Source: Paradesertivirga superstes | Lineage (GTDB): Bacteria; Bacteroidota; Bacteroidia; Sphingobacteriales; Sphingobacteriaceae | Length of the DNA: 64,000 nt | Reading direction: 5' to 3' | Assembly: GCF_037622515.1 (NCBI RefSeq) | Contig: NZ_JBBJCN010000008.1 | Coordinates: forward strand, 71,181 to 135,180 | Shown: one piece after another, positions 42,901-49,827 of the stretch | How the letters are laid out: the number at the start of each line of letters is the position of its first letter | Numbering within the stretch: the first letter of the stretch is position 1 | Notes under the pieces: generated by a model | Database searches by the model: none | What the model saw: only the letters and a program-made list of their open reading frames with translations | What the model was told of the DNA's origin: nothing | Translations under genes and position numbers: made by a program

Positions 42901-43263
42901 TTCGAGCAGTATTTTATCCATGAAAACGGGAAGGGCTCATGGTTTCTTACCACTAAAATTCCACTTCGAAACGAGCAAGATGAAATTGTGGGCCTTTTAG
43001 GCATAGGAAGAGATATCACAGAAAAAAAACATCATGAAACTGCTTTAAGATTGAAAGAACAGCACTTTAAAGCTTTGGTACAGGAAGGATCCGATTTGAT
43101 TAGTATTCTGGATGAAAAACAGCGCTACACGTATTTGAGCCCAGCCTATACAAGTATTCTCGGAATCGAATACGAAGAATTAATCGGTACTAAGGCACTC
43201 GATCGGATTCATGAGGATGACCGGGAAAACGGTTTATCAAACGTCAACACGTTTAATGACTGA
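39913..43263 (+). CDS. multi-PAS signalling protein (main part)
   Basis: From ATG 39913 (MINMELFFNALPTPCLLLL), though ATG 39922 is also possible. Eight PAS units occur in this part. Each closes with a DIT/DVT motif near residues 126, 256, 386, 515, 646, 777, 905 and 1033, so the period is about 129 residues, with PAC-type strands between. No membrane helix or signal peptide: a cytosolic sensor. The open frame stops at 43263 with NVNTFND, inside the ninth PAS. The next frame continues the domain, so the true protein extends to 43651. Homologues in this phylum are PAS-rich and can end without an ATPase domain. Ligands unknown. A stop here may be a mutation or an error. Confidence 0.85.
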   Translation: MINMELFFNALPTPCLLLLSDTPRFTIIGVNKAYCIATNTGEDDLLNKGVFEAFPDNPNNPGATGVSNIKASLELVIETKLTQKIDIQNYDIPVRGTDEFEKRYWRAENSPVLNEHAEIDYIIHSVTDITEKIKAEEGTEVEKRNREALINNTDDLIWSVDSSFKLIAANKAFIQSIQSYTGITLKPGDDLVMNTFFPEEFLESWQNAYRKAWSGEAFNEEIFTPSSNDFVGAWSEIRFNPILKENRVVGVACYSRDITESKLADEQHKTAEKLIRDSEAKYRAFFENSCDGMLLTITDGNIIAANPAACEIFRMTEKEICDAGRFGLADKTDPRLRILLEERQLTGKAKGELTLIRKDGSKFPGELTSSVFEDGHGKIKTSMIIRDITDRKVAETELITTSRELEQTLRGLSKIMDSSLDVICTMDETGRFVKVSAAAEKMWGYKPRELIGEPYIDFVCPEDYHITYAAVEEIRSGREMTNFENHTLCKDGSKTANVWSLKWNDTEKIMYCIAKDITEKKGLEKAFEIERQRFQDLYSQAPSCMGIIKGPTHIYELANPLYLQLIGKSDIIGKTVKQVLPELEDQGIFEILDTVYYTGETFSANEMLVKFDLQGTGVLYDTYLNFIYQAHINHEGSIDGIFFFAVDVTEQVLSRKKIEEKEKHYKELIRELPVATYSCDAEGRILIYNKAAAELWGREPEIGKDLWCGSGKIYTMSGELLPLDCCAMAIALKEGKLVPQREIIIERPNGDKRNVIPHPVPLIDSSGQVTGAVNMLTDITEIKAAEQHLKLLESVITNTHDAIMITEAEPFDEPGPRIIYVNEAFTEMTGFSFEEVIGQSPRILQGPKSDKDELRRLSESLRRWEPCEITTINYKRNGEEFWNNFSVSPVANANGWFTHWISIERDVTESKKGAQKIKEERNLLRTLIDNLPHAIYFKDEFARKLISNKVDYELLGTSSESEVLGKTDQELEQTELTINGYHQDIEILSTGRPLIDFEQYFIHENGKGSWFLTTKIPLRNEQDEIVGLLGIGRDITEKKHHETALRLKEQHFKALVQEGSDLISILDEKQRYTYLSPAYTSILGIEYEELIGTKALDRIHEDDRENGLSNVNTFND

Positions 43264-43651
43264 AAAACGCGTTCAATTTTTGCCCTATCGATATAGGGTT
43301 GGAAAAGGTAAATACCGCTGGCTAGAGTCGCTGGCGACCAACCTGCTCGATGATTCTTCTGTTCAGGGTTTCCTCTTTAATTCAACAGATATCACAGATC
43401 GGATGAATTACATCCAGGCGATTGAAAATCAAAATTCAAGATTGAAAGAAATTGCCTGGATACAATCCCATCTGGTTAGGGCTCCTGTAGCCCGAATTAT
43501 GGGTTTGATCGAATTAATAAAAAACTATAAAGACAGCATTGACGAAACAGAACTTTTGAATCATATTTATGATTCGACTCATGAACTTGATCAGTTAATT
43601 AAAGAAATCGTTGATAAAACTCAAAAAATTGATTTATCGTCAACCCGATAG
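43251..43651 (+). pseudogene. frameshifted C-terminal part of the multi-PAS protein
   Basis: Continues from about 43251 in the next frame: RLMTEKRVQFLPYRYRVGKG, then FNSTDITDRMNYIQAIENQN (ninth PAS end) and a HisKA-like helix QSHLVRAPVARIMGLIELI with a His in the H-box place. It ends DKTQKIDLSSTR with no HATPase domain. So the restored protein (about 1246 residues) can dimerise and might be phosphorylated but could not phosphorylate itself (inference). The shift lies between 43235 and 43260. Confidence 0.8.
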
Positions 43652-43819
43652 TCTTATAAGGGATCAAGCGAAATAGTGAGGGGAACAGAATAAATTCTTT
43701 TTTTTTGCAGGTTCAAAATCCACACACTTGCAAGACAGTTACCACACCCTTATTTTTTTTTTGGTGCCAGAGGGCATTCTTGTCTTTGCCTTCGTTAACA
43801 GCTCTTGCCCAGAAGCTTT

Positions 43820-44130
43820 TCAGAAGGAACTTGCCGATCCTTTTTCCCAGGTGTTCCATGGCTGCTTGAAGCATTCCGGGTATCGGTAAGGCTGGGGAAT
43901 ATCTTTACAATATGCAAAAGTAAAGAACGGGCTTTCAAAGTACAATGAGGTGGCAGCTTCTGATATATAATCCTTCAGAACGGTATCCAGCTTAATCAGG
44001 CCCATTACTTTTCCGTTCTTAACTTCTTCAACAACAGGAGTACTAACGCTTCAGCAGAATCTTTCAGTGCAAAAGTAAAAGCATTAGGAGGTACTTCAAG
44101 AGGTGTAAGAGATACAGAATTCTTCTTGTT
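43820..44130 (-). pseudogene. decayed gene remnant, family not recognised
   Basis: Two frames join into one plausible protein: SVSLTPLEVPPNAFTFALKD then, after a shift near 44048, TPVVEEVKNGKVMGLIKLDT to ECFKQPWNTWEKGSASSF before the stop at 43820. No start is visible upstream. The rest of 43652-44184 holds a T-rich run and nothing else I recognise. Confidence 0.45.
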
Positions 44131-44184
44131 CAGGCAAGCTAAAATCTATGCTTAAACTGCGAAGGCGTGAAAAAGTGCGGAATT

Positions 44185-44219
44185 AAAAAAGCCGTCTTCA
44201 AATTTCTCTGAAGACGGCT
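44185..44219 (-). terminator. terminator downstream of tRNA-His
   Basis: Perfect 11-bp stem AGCCGTCTTCA/TGAAGACGGCT with an 8-base loop and six T on the minus strand (44185-44190), five bases after the tRNA end. Confidence 0.85.
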
Positions 44220-44223
44220 GTCG

Positions 44224-44298
44224 GGTGGATGATGGGGCTCGAACCCACGACCCTCGGCACCACAAACCAATGCTCTAACCAACTGAGCTACAACCACC
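44224..44298 (-). tRNA. tRNA-His (anticodon GTG)
   Basis: Folds as a full cloverleaf: D-arm GCTC/GAGC, anticodon arm TTGGT-TTGTGGT-GCCGA with anticodon GTG, T-arm GTGGG-TTCGAGC-CCCAT. The extra G-1 opposite C73 identifies histidine. CCA is not encoded. Acceptor pair 5-68 is T-T, a mismatch. Monocistronic with its own terminator. Confidence 0.93.
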
Positions 44299-44467
44299 GT
44301 ATTGTGCGACAAAAATAATAATCTTTCTCCTAAAATCAATATTAAAATCATTAATATTTTAAAGAGCGCAAATCTGTTTTACAATACATTGATAAACAAC
44401 ATGCTATTTTTTTTCAAAAAGATTTGCGCCCCCTTTTAAAAACAAAATCTTATACTTGAAGCGGAAG

Positions 44468-44944
44468 ATGATAGAATTATTTACAGACGGAGCATCAAGC
44501 GGAAATCCCGGACCGGGCGGTTATGGCACAATTCTTCGTGCAGGGCAGCATTACAAAGAATTATCAGGTGGATTCAGAAAAACCACCAATAACAGGATGG
44601 AACTACTTGCGGTAATTATTGGATTGGAGGCCTTAAAAAAACCGGGACAAGAAGTGGTAGTATATACCGACTCTAAATATGTGGCCGATGCTGTAGATAA
44701 AAAATGGGTATTCGGATGGGCTGCTAAGAACTTCGCGGGAAAGAAAAACAAAGATTTATGGATCAGGTTTCTGGCAATCTATAAACTTCACAAAGTTCGT
44801 TTTCAATGGGTTAAGGGCCATGCCGGACATCCCGAAAACGAACGCTGCGACCGTTTAGCAGTCGCAGCATATCAACAAAGAGATAAATTAGCAATCGACT
44901 CGGTATTTGAGGTAGAATGTGCTAAATCTGAAGGCTTGCTTTAG
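44468..44944 (+). CDS. rnhA: ribonuclease HI
   Basis: 158 residues from ATG 44468 (MIELFTDGASSGNPGPGGYG); an in-frame TTG at 44456 is less likely. Degrades RNA in RNA-DNA hybrids, including R-loops and Okazaki primers. Catalytic carboxylates are Asp7, Glu45 (NRMEL), Asp68 (YTDSKYV) and Asp128, with His118 in VKGHAGHPENERCD. Complete and of normal length. Convergent with fbp; the two coding ends overlap by four bases. Confidence 0.95.
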   Translation: MIELFTDGASSGNPGPGGYGTILRAGQHYKELSGGFRKTTNNRMELLAVIIGLEALKKPGQEVVVYTDSKYVADAVDKKWVFGWAAKNFAGKKNKDLWIRFLAIYKLHKVRFQWVKGHAGHPENERCDRLAVAAYQQRDKLAIDSVFEVECAKSEGLL

Positions 44945-46011
44945 CTTGCCGCTTTAGCCTGTAATTCTCCGCTATTAACCGGTTTCACTTTTTTCTGACT
45001 CATTTCGGGCGAGAATTTCATCATCATTTCTTCGGCTTTCCGAACCATATTTTCAGAACCTACAAAAATAGAACAACGCTGATGTAGGGATTCTACTTCC
45101 ATCTCTAAAATACGCTGAAAACCATCTGTGGCTCTGCCTCCAGCCTGCTCAATAATAAAGGCCATGGGATTGCATTCATATACCAGACGAAGTTTTCCTT
45201 TTGGTGAACTTGAAGTCGGCGGATAAAGAAAAACCCCCCCTTTAATCATATTCCTATGCATATCGGCAATCATAGAACCGATATAACGGGATGAATACGG
45301 ACGTCTGGTAGCGGCATCTTCTTCCTGGCAATATTTTATATATTTCTTCACTCCATCAGGAAAATTCACATAGTTTCCTTCGTTGATAGAATAAATATAT
45401 CCATCAGGAGGAATAGTCATGTTAGGATGTGAAAGACAAAACTCCCCGATTGAAGGATCCAGCGTGAAGCCATTCACTCCTACCCCGGTAGTATAAACCA
45501 GCATCGTAGAAGATCCGTAAACCACATAGCCGGCCGCAACCTGTTCCGTTCCGCGTTGAAGAGCATCCTCAAGCGTTGGCTTTCCCTGAGTACTTATTCT
45601 GCGGTAAATAGAAAAAATCGTTCCGACAGAAACGTTTACATCAATATTTGATGAACCGTCGAGAGGGTCGATCGCTACAATATATTTTGCATTATTAGAT
45701 ACGTCGGATTCAATAAATACGGGATCATCATTTTCTTCGGAAACTACCAGACAGCATTCGCCGCCACAGGTTAACGCTGAAATAAACTGATGATTGGCGA
45801 AAACATCCAGCATCTTCTGAGATTCACCGTGACTGTTCGTCGTTCCGGCTTCGCCAATGATGTCTACCAATCCAGCCTTGTTCACCTCCCGGTTTACAAT
45901 TTTAGCTGCTATCCCAATATCACGCAGAAGTCGTGACAGCTCTCCCTTGGCATAAGGGAAGTCTTTTTGCTTTTCAATGATGAACTGACCTAGTGTTTGG
46001 ACTATTGACAT
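44941..46011 (-). CDS. fbp: fructose-1,6-bisphosphatase class I
   Basis: 356 residues. Gluconeogenic enzyme converting fructose 1,6-bisphosphate to fructose 6-phosphate with Mg2+. Motifs: AGLVDIIGEAGTTNSHGESQ, the metal site EENDDPVFIES, DPLDGSSNIDVNVSVGTIFS, YGSSTMLVYTTGVGVNGFTL and the substrate loop SRYIGSMIADMHRNMIKGGV. KGKLRLVYECNPMAFIIEQAGG closes the active site. Length is typical. A phosphoesterase gene lies 21 bases upstream on the same strand. Confidence 0.96.
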   Translation of the reverse strand: MSIVQTLGQFIIEKQKDFPYAKGELSRLLRDIGIAAKIVNREVNKAGLVDIIGEAGTTNSHGESQKMLDVFANHQFISALTCGGECCLVVSEENDDPVFIESDVSNNAKYIVAIDPLDGSSNIDVNVSVGTIFSIYRRISTQGKPTLEDALQRGTEQVAAGYVVYGSSTMLVYTTGVGVNGFTLDPSIGEFCLSHPNMTIPPDGYIYSINEGNYVNFPDGVKKYIKYCQEEDAATRRPYSSRYIGSMIADMHRNMIKGGVFLYPPTSSSPKGKLRLVYECNPMAFIIEQAGGRATDGFQRILEMEVESLHQRCSIFVGSENMVRKAEEMMMKFSPEMSQKKVKPVNSGELQAKAAS

Positions 46012-46032
46012 ATGCTTAGTGTATTTTTTACG

Positions 46033-46527
46033 TTATCTATTCCCTAATTCGATTACCTCCAAGGTATGAATTTTTTCTTCAGAAATGCAGAATCTAATTA
46101 TAGAACGTACATTATGCCACCCTTGTTTGCCAGCAGCACCCGGATTTAAGTGTAAAGTTCCAATTTTTTTATCAAAAATTACTTTCAGGATATGCGAATG
46201 CCCCGAAATAAATATTTTAGGCGGATTTAAATATATTTCGGATTTTATTTTAGGGTTATATCTATCCGGATATCCGCCGATGTGCGTCATCCAAACATCC
46301 ACATCTTCACATTTAAAACGGTTATGTTCGGGGTATACCGCACGAATGTCTCTTCCATCTATATTGCCATAAACTCCGCGCAGGGGTTTAAAGGCGGCAA
46401 GAGCATCTGCCAGCTCAAGAGTACCGAAATCACCAGCATGCCATATCTCATCGCAACTTTCAAAATGCTTGAATACTTTATCATCAAGGTAACTATGGGT
46501 ATCAGAAATCAGGCCGATGCGTTTCAT
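46033..46527 (-). CDS. YfcE/MJ0936-type metallophosphoesterase
   Basis: 164 residues. Calcineurin-like phosphodiesterase with the full metal set: Asp9 and His11 (ISDTH), Asp33 (HAGDFG), Asn55 (YGNIDG), His82 (MTHIGG) and His110/His112 (SGHSH). Binds two Mn2+ or similar ions and cleaves phosphodiesters in vitro; the natural substrate is unknown. Lies between trmN6 and fbp on one strand, with short gaps (24 and 21 bases), probably one operon. Confidence 0.92.
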   Translation of the reverse strand: MKRIGLISDTHSYLDDKVFKHFESCDEIWHAGDFGTLELADALAAFKPLRGVYGNIDGRDIRAVYPEHNRFKCEDVDVWMTHIGGYPDRYNPKIKSEIYLNPPKIFISGHSHILKVIFDKKIGTLHLNPGAAGKQGWHNVRSIIRFCISEEKIHTLEVIELGNR

Positions 46528-46551
46528 TAATACAGGTTTCAGCGACTGCTG

Positions 46552-47265
46552 CTAAAATATAGTGAAAAAATCTTTTAAAGCAGTCTCAAACTCCTGAGAA
46601 TATTTTTTCTCCGACTGGTAAATAATAAAGGAACTCTCGACACTTTCCTGACTTTCCATACCCAAACCTATTATTTGTCTGTGAGCAGATTTAGATCCGG
46701 AGGAGCTTATATTAATCACAGTTTGCAATTTAAGCTCATATTTCAGGCTCTTTTCTATAAAATATCTGGAAGCTTCTAAGGGCAAAATAAAATAACATGT
46801 CCCCGATTTAGTCAGATGATTTTTAGCGAACTCCACTAATTCATTAAAAAGAACTTCACTGGTATGCCGGGCTAGGTGTTTTTGGTTGTCGGGATTCTTA
46901 AGAGAATTAGTAAAAAACGGAGGATTGCTTACTATTAAATCATATTTCTTACCGGGATGTTCCCGGGAGAAATTTTGAAAGGAATTAGGATATACCTTTA
47001 AATGATCAGAAAACCTGGAACTCAAAAAGTTCTGCATCGCAGTTTCAGAAGCTATAGCATCAATTTCAATGGCATCAATACACGCTCCGGGAAAACGCTG
47101 GGCAAGCATCAGGGCAATTACTCCCGTGCCTGTACCAATATCTAATACGGTTGCAGGGCTTTCGGATTTAACCAAAGCTCCAAGTAAAACTCCATCGGTA
47201 TTAATTTTCATACCACAGCCCGCCTGGTTTACAGAAAATTGCTTGAACTGGAAAAAATCCTTCAT
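46552..47265 (-). CDS. trmN6: tRNA1(Val) (adenine(37)-N6)-methyltransferase
   Basis: 237 residues. Class I SAM-dependent methyltransferase: motif I LDIGTGTGVIALMLAQ (41-56), acidic loop IEIDA, catalytic NPPFF (114-118), typical of N6-adenine methylation. The N-terminus FKQFSVNQAGCGMKINTDGVLL is the YfiC/TrmN signature. Modifies A37 of tRNA1-Val in E. coli. First gene of the minus-strand run trmN6, phosphoesterase, fbp. Confidence 0.88.
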   Translation of the reverse strand: MKDFFQFKQFSVNQAGCGMKINTDGVLLGALVKSESPATVLDIGTGTGVIALMLAQRFPGACIDAIEIDAIASETAMQNFLSSRFSDHLKVYPNSFQNFSREHPGKKYDLIVSNPPFFTNSLKNPDNQKHLARHTSEVLFNELVEFAKNHLTKSGTCYFILPLEASRYFIEKSLKYELKLQTVINISSSGSKSAHRQIIGLGMESQESVESSFIIYQSEKKYSQEFETALKDFFTIF

Positions 47266-47476
47266 TTTTTTTAAATCAGATTTAAAGAAGATCTGGCTTA
47301 TACGTCTGCCTTATGGACTCGAGATAATATATTTTTTTAAGGATGCCGGAGATGTTAACTGCCAACGCTTTAGCGAACTTTTTAAGGGTATTTATTAAGG
47401 AAAAAAACATTAAAAACATAAACTATATCCAAAGATCTTTATTTAAATTTAATTAAGATTTGTAAAATATAAACCT

Positions 47477-48886
47477 ATGAAAAAACAGATAATTTACCTG
47501 AGCATTTTATTTATTCTAATTCTTTCTGCCTGTAAGAAAGATATACCAGGCACAAACTCTGCAGAGAATTTAGAATCTTCCCGCCCGTCAGACTCTGATC
47601 ATATAGAACTCCAAACGCCAAACGAAGGCTTTGTTGCACATGATCTGCTGGTTAAGTTTAAAAAGGGGGTAACAGAAGCATCTAAACTGAGTTTTTTATC
47701 TAAAATCGAAGGAAAGATATCTGAGAGGATTTTAACCAAAATGATGTTAAAGATTGGCGATAATGAGGGCGTTTATTTAATCAATACTCCATTGCCGGCA
47801 ATAGAAGCAATAACTAAAGCTAAAGGTTTGACCGGAGTGGAATATGCCGAGCCAAATTATGTGTATACCCATAATGCTGTATCCAACGATTCCTATTTTG
47901 TGAATGGCTCTTTATGGGGAATGTATGGCGATGCCAGCTCTCCATCCAATCAATATGGCAGCCAGGCCGCAGAAGCCTGGGCAAGCGGCCGTACAGGATC
48001 GTCAAGTGTGGTTATCGGGATTGTTGATGAGGGAGTACAATACACCCATCCTGATCTTACCGCAAACTGCTGGACAAATTCTTTTGATCCTATAGACGGA
48101 ATTGACAATGATAACAATGGTTACATCGATGATTTCAGAGGCTGGGATTTTGCCGGAAACGACAATACCACCTTTGACGGCACACAAGATGATCATGGCA
48201 CTCACGTAGCCGGAACAATCGGAGCAACCGGCGGAAACGGAACAGGTGTGGCAGGCATGAACTGGAACGTAAAAATGATCACCGCCAAATTTCTTGGACG
48301 AAATGGAGGTACAACGGCCAATGCAATCAAAGCCCTTGATTATATAAGCGACCTTAAAGCACGCCATGGAATCAATATAGTAGCCACCAATAATTCTTGG
48401 GGCGGCGGCGGATTTTCGCAAAGCTTAAAAGATGCCATAGAAAGATCAAACCAGGCTAATATTCTGTTTATAGCGGCAGCTTTAAATGGCGGCAATGACG
48501 GCATAGGAGATAATAACGATGTAACGACAAGTTATCCTTGTAATTATCCAAACGCGAACGTAGTGGCCGTAGCGGCCATCACATCCACAGGTGCTAAAGC
48601 CTCTTTCTCTAATTACGGGGCTTCAACCGTTGATATCGGGGCTCCGGGAGCTGCTATTTATTCTACCGTTCCGGGCAAAAACAGTGCAAACTTTAGTTAT
48701 GCATCATTTAGCGGAACGTCTATGGCCACACCTCATGTAACAGGAGCTGCTGCACTATATGCTTCCGTGAACCCTGGCTCAAGCGCCGCAACAATTAAAA
48801 GTGCAATTCTGGACTCAGCCCTGCCCACCGCATCCCTAACGGGAAGATGTGTGACTGGAGGAAGATTAAATGTGAGTGGTTTTTAA
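47477..48886 (+). CDS. subtilisin-like serine protease lipoprotein (S8)
   Basis: 469 residues. Lipobox LILSAC (Cys19), an inhibitor-type propeptide (about 55-130: AHDLLVKFKKGV and LTGVEYAEPNYVY), then the subtilase domain with catalytic Asp184 (GIVDEGV), His240 (DDHGTHVAG), oxyanion Asn306 (NNSWGG) and Ser415 (FSGTSMATPH). A Ca-type loop DGIDNDNNGYIDDF lies between Asp and His. Exported and lipid-anchored, probably degrading extracellular protein. There is no C-terminal sorting domain. A strong 13-bp inverted repeat follows. Confidence 0.94.
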   Translation: MKKQIIYLSILFILILSACKKDIPGTNSAENLESSRPSDSDHIELQTPNEGFVAHDLLVKFKKGVTEASKLSFLSKIEGKISERILTKMMLKIGDNEGVYLINTPLPAIEAITKAKGLTGVEYAEPNYVYTHNAVSNDSYFVNGSLWGMYGDASSPSNQYGSQAAEAWASGRTGSSSVVIGIVDEGVQYTHPDLTANCWTNSFDPIDGIDNDNNGYIDDFRGWDFAGNDNTTFDGTQDDHGTHVAGTIGATGGNGTGVAGMNWNVKMITAKFLGRNGGTTANAIKALDYISDLKARHGINIVATNNSWGGGGFSQSLKDAIERSNQANILFIAAALNGGNDGIGDNNDVTTSYPCNYPNANVVAVAAITSTGAKASFSNYGASTVDIGAPGAAIYSTVPGKNSANFSYASFSGTSMATPHVTGAAALYASVNPGSSAATIKSAILDSALPTASLTGRCVTGGRLNVSGF

Positions 48887-48949
48887 CCAAACAATTCCAC
48901 TCTGATATTACCGTATCAGTATCCTAGCTATGTAATTCATATGCCGGAT

Positions 48950-48997
48950 TTAACCTGAATAAATCTCGTTAAAGAGAGTCCCCCTTATTCAGGTTAA
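48950..48997 (+). terminator. 13-bp inverted repeat after the subtilase gene
   Basis: Arms TTAACCTGAATAA (48950-48962) and TTATTCAGGTTAA (48985-48997) are perfect, with a 22-base loop. Likely terminates the subtilase transcript; no T-run follows. Confidence 0.55.
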
Positions 48998-49155
48998 CCT
49001 TCGGTAATATTTAGGCTTTTCTAAGGGCAATATTTTGGGATGGGCCATCTGGGATATTCTTAAAATAATAACAATGCAAGCTAAAAACACCTGTTCGCTG
49101 TAGATGGTGCATAAACCAGAGAATTATTCATCAAAAATCGCCACCTTCGCTAAAT

Positions 49156-49665
49156 ATGAAGCTTCCTTTCAGCATAATTATCACCTTTCTTTTTATATTT
49201 TCTGCCTGCAATCAACCGGATAAGACAAAATCACAAACCGTATTTCCAAAACGCATTGGTTATGTGAACGATTATGATAATATCTTTTCATATAAAGAGG
49301 AAAAAATCCTGGATTCTTTAATCAAAAACTTTAAAGCGCAAAGTGCTATTGAAATTTCTGTAGTTAGCCTTGATACCTCCATGACTACGCTCGATGGTTT
49401 TAATTCATACACTTTGCGCCTGGCGAACGCATGGGGTCTAATTAATCAAGGTCAGAAAAATGGCATATTAATCGGGATATCGTCTGGTCTGCAACGGGTC
49501 AGATTAACTAACAGTTTAGGCATCGAAAAAGTATTAAGCGATGTGGAAACAAAAAGACTGCTGGATGATTTCATGTTTCCCGAGTTGCGAAAAGGAAATT
49601 ATTTTGAAGGAACAAGGATCGCGATAGCTGAATTAGCCAGAATACTGAATAAACAGAAGAATTAA
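49156..49665 (+). CDS. TPM domain lipoprotein
   Basis: 169 residues with lipobox FIFSAC (Cys17). TPM (TLP18.3/Psb32/MOLO-1) domain over about 35-160: GYVNDYDNIFSYKEEKILDS, ALLEISVVSLDTS-like strand IEISVVSLDTSMTTLDGFNS, NGILIGISSGLQRVRLTNSL and RIAIAELARIL. The family is found in membrane-associated repair and phosphatase-like proteins. Located in the cell envelope; role unknown. Single gene. Confidence 0.87.
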   Translation: MKLPFSIIITFLFIFSACNQPDKTKSQTVFPKRIGYVNDYDNIFSYKEEKILDSLIKNFKAQSAIEISVVSLDTSMTTLDGFNSYTLRLANAWGLINQGQKNGILIGISSGLQRVRLTNSLGIEKVLSDVETKRLLDDFMFPELRKGNYFEGTRIAIAELARILNKQKN

Positions 49666-49827
49666 AGCTCTGTCCCCGCCTTTACCTGATCCCGCAGATC
49701 AGGATGAATTTTAAAAAATCGTTTAATAGACAGCACTGAATTGTTACATGATCATATGTCCCAATCTTCAGGATGTTTCCTAGATTTAATGGCATAACCA
49801 TTATCACAAAGAACCGTCTTATTAAAT

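Noticed and set aside
44139..44351. 70-codon minus-strand ORF
   Set aside because: It covers the tRNA-His gene and its terminator, so it is not a protein gene.
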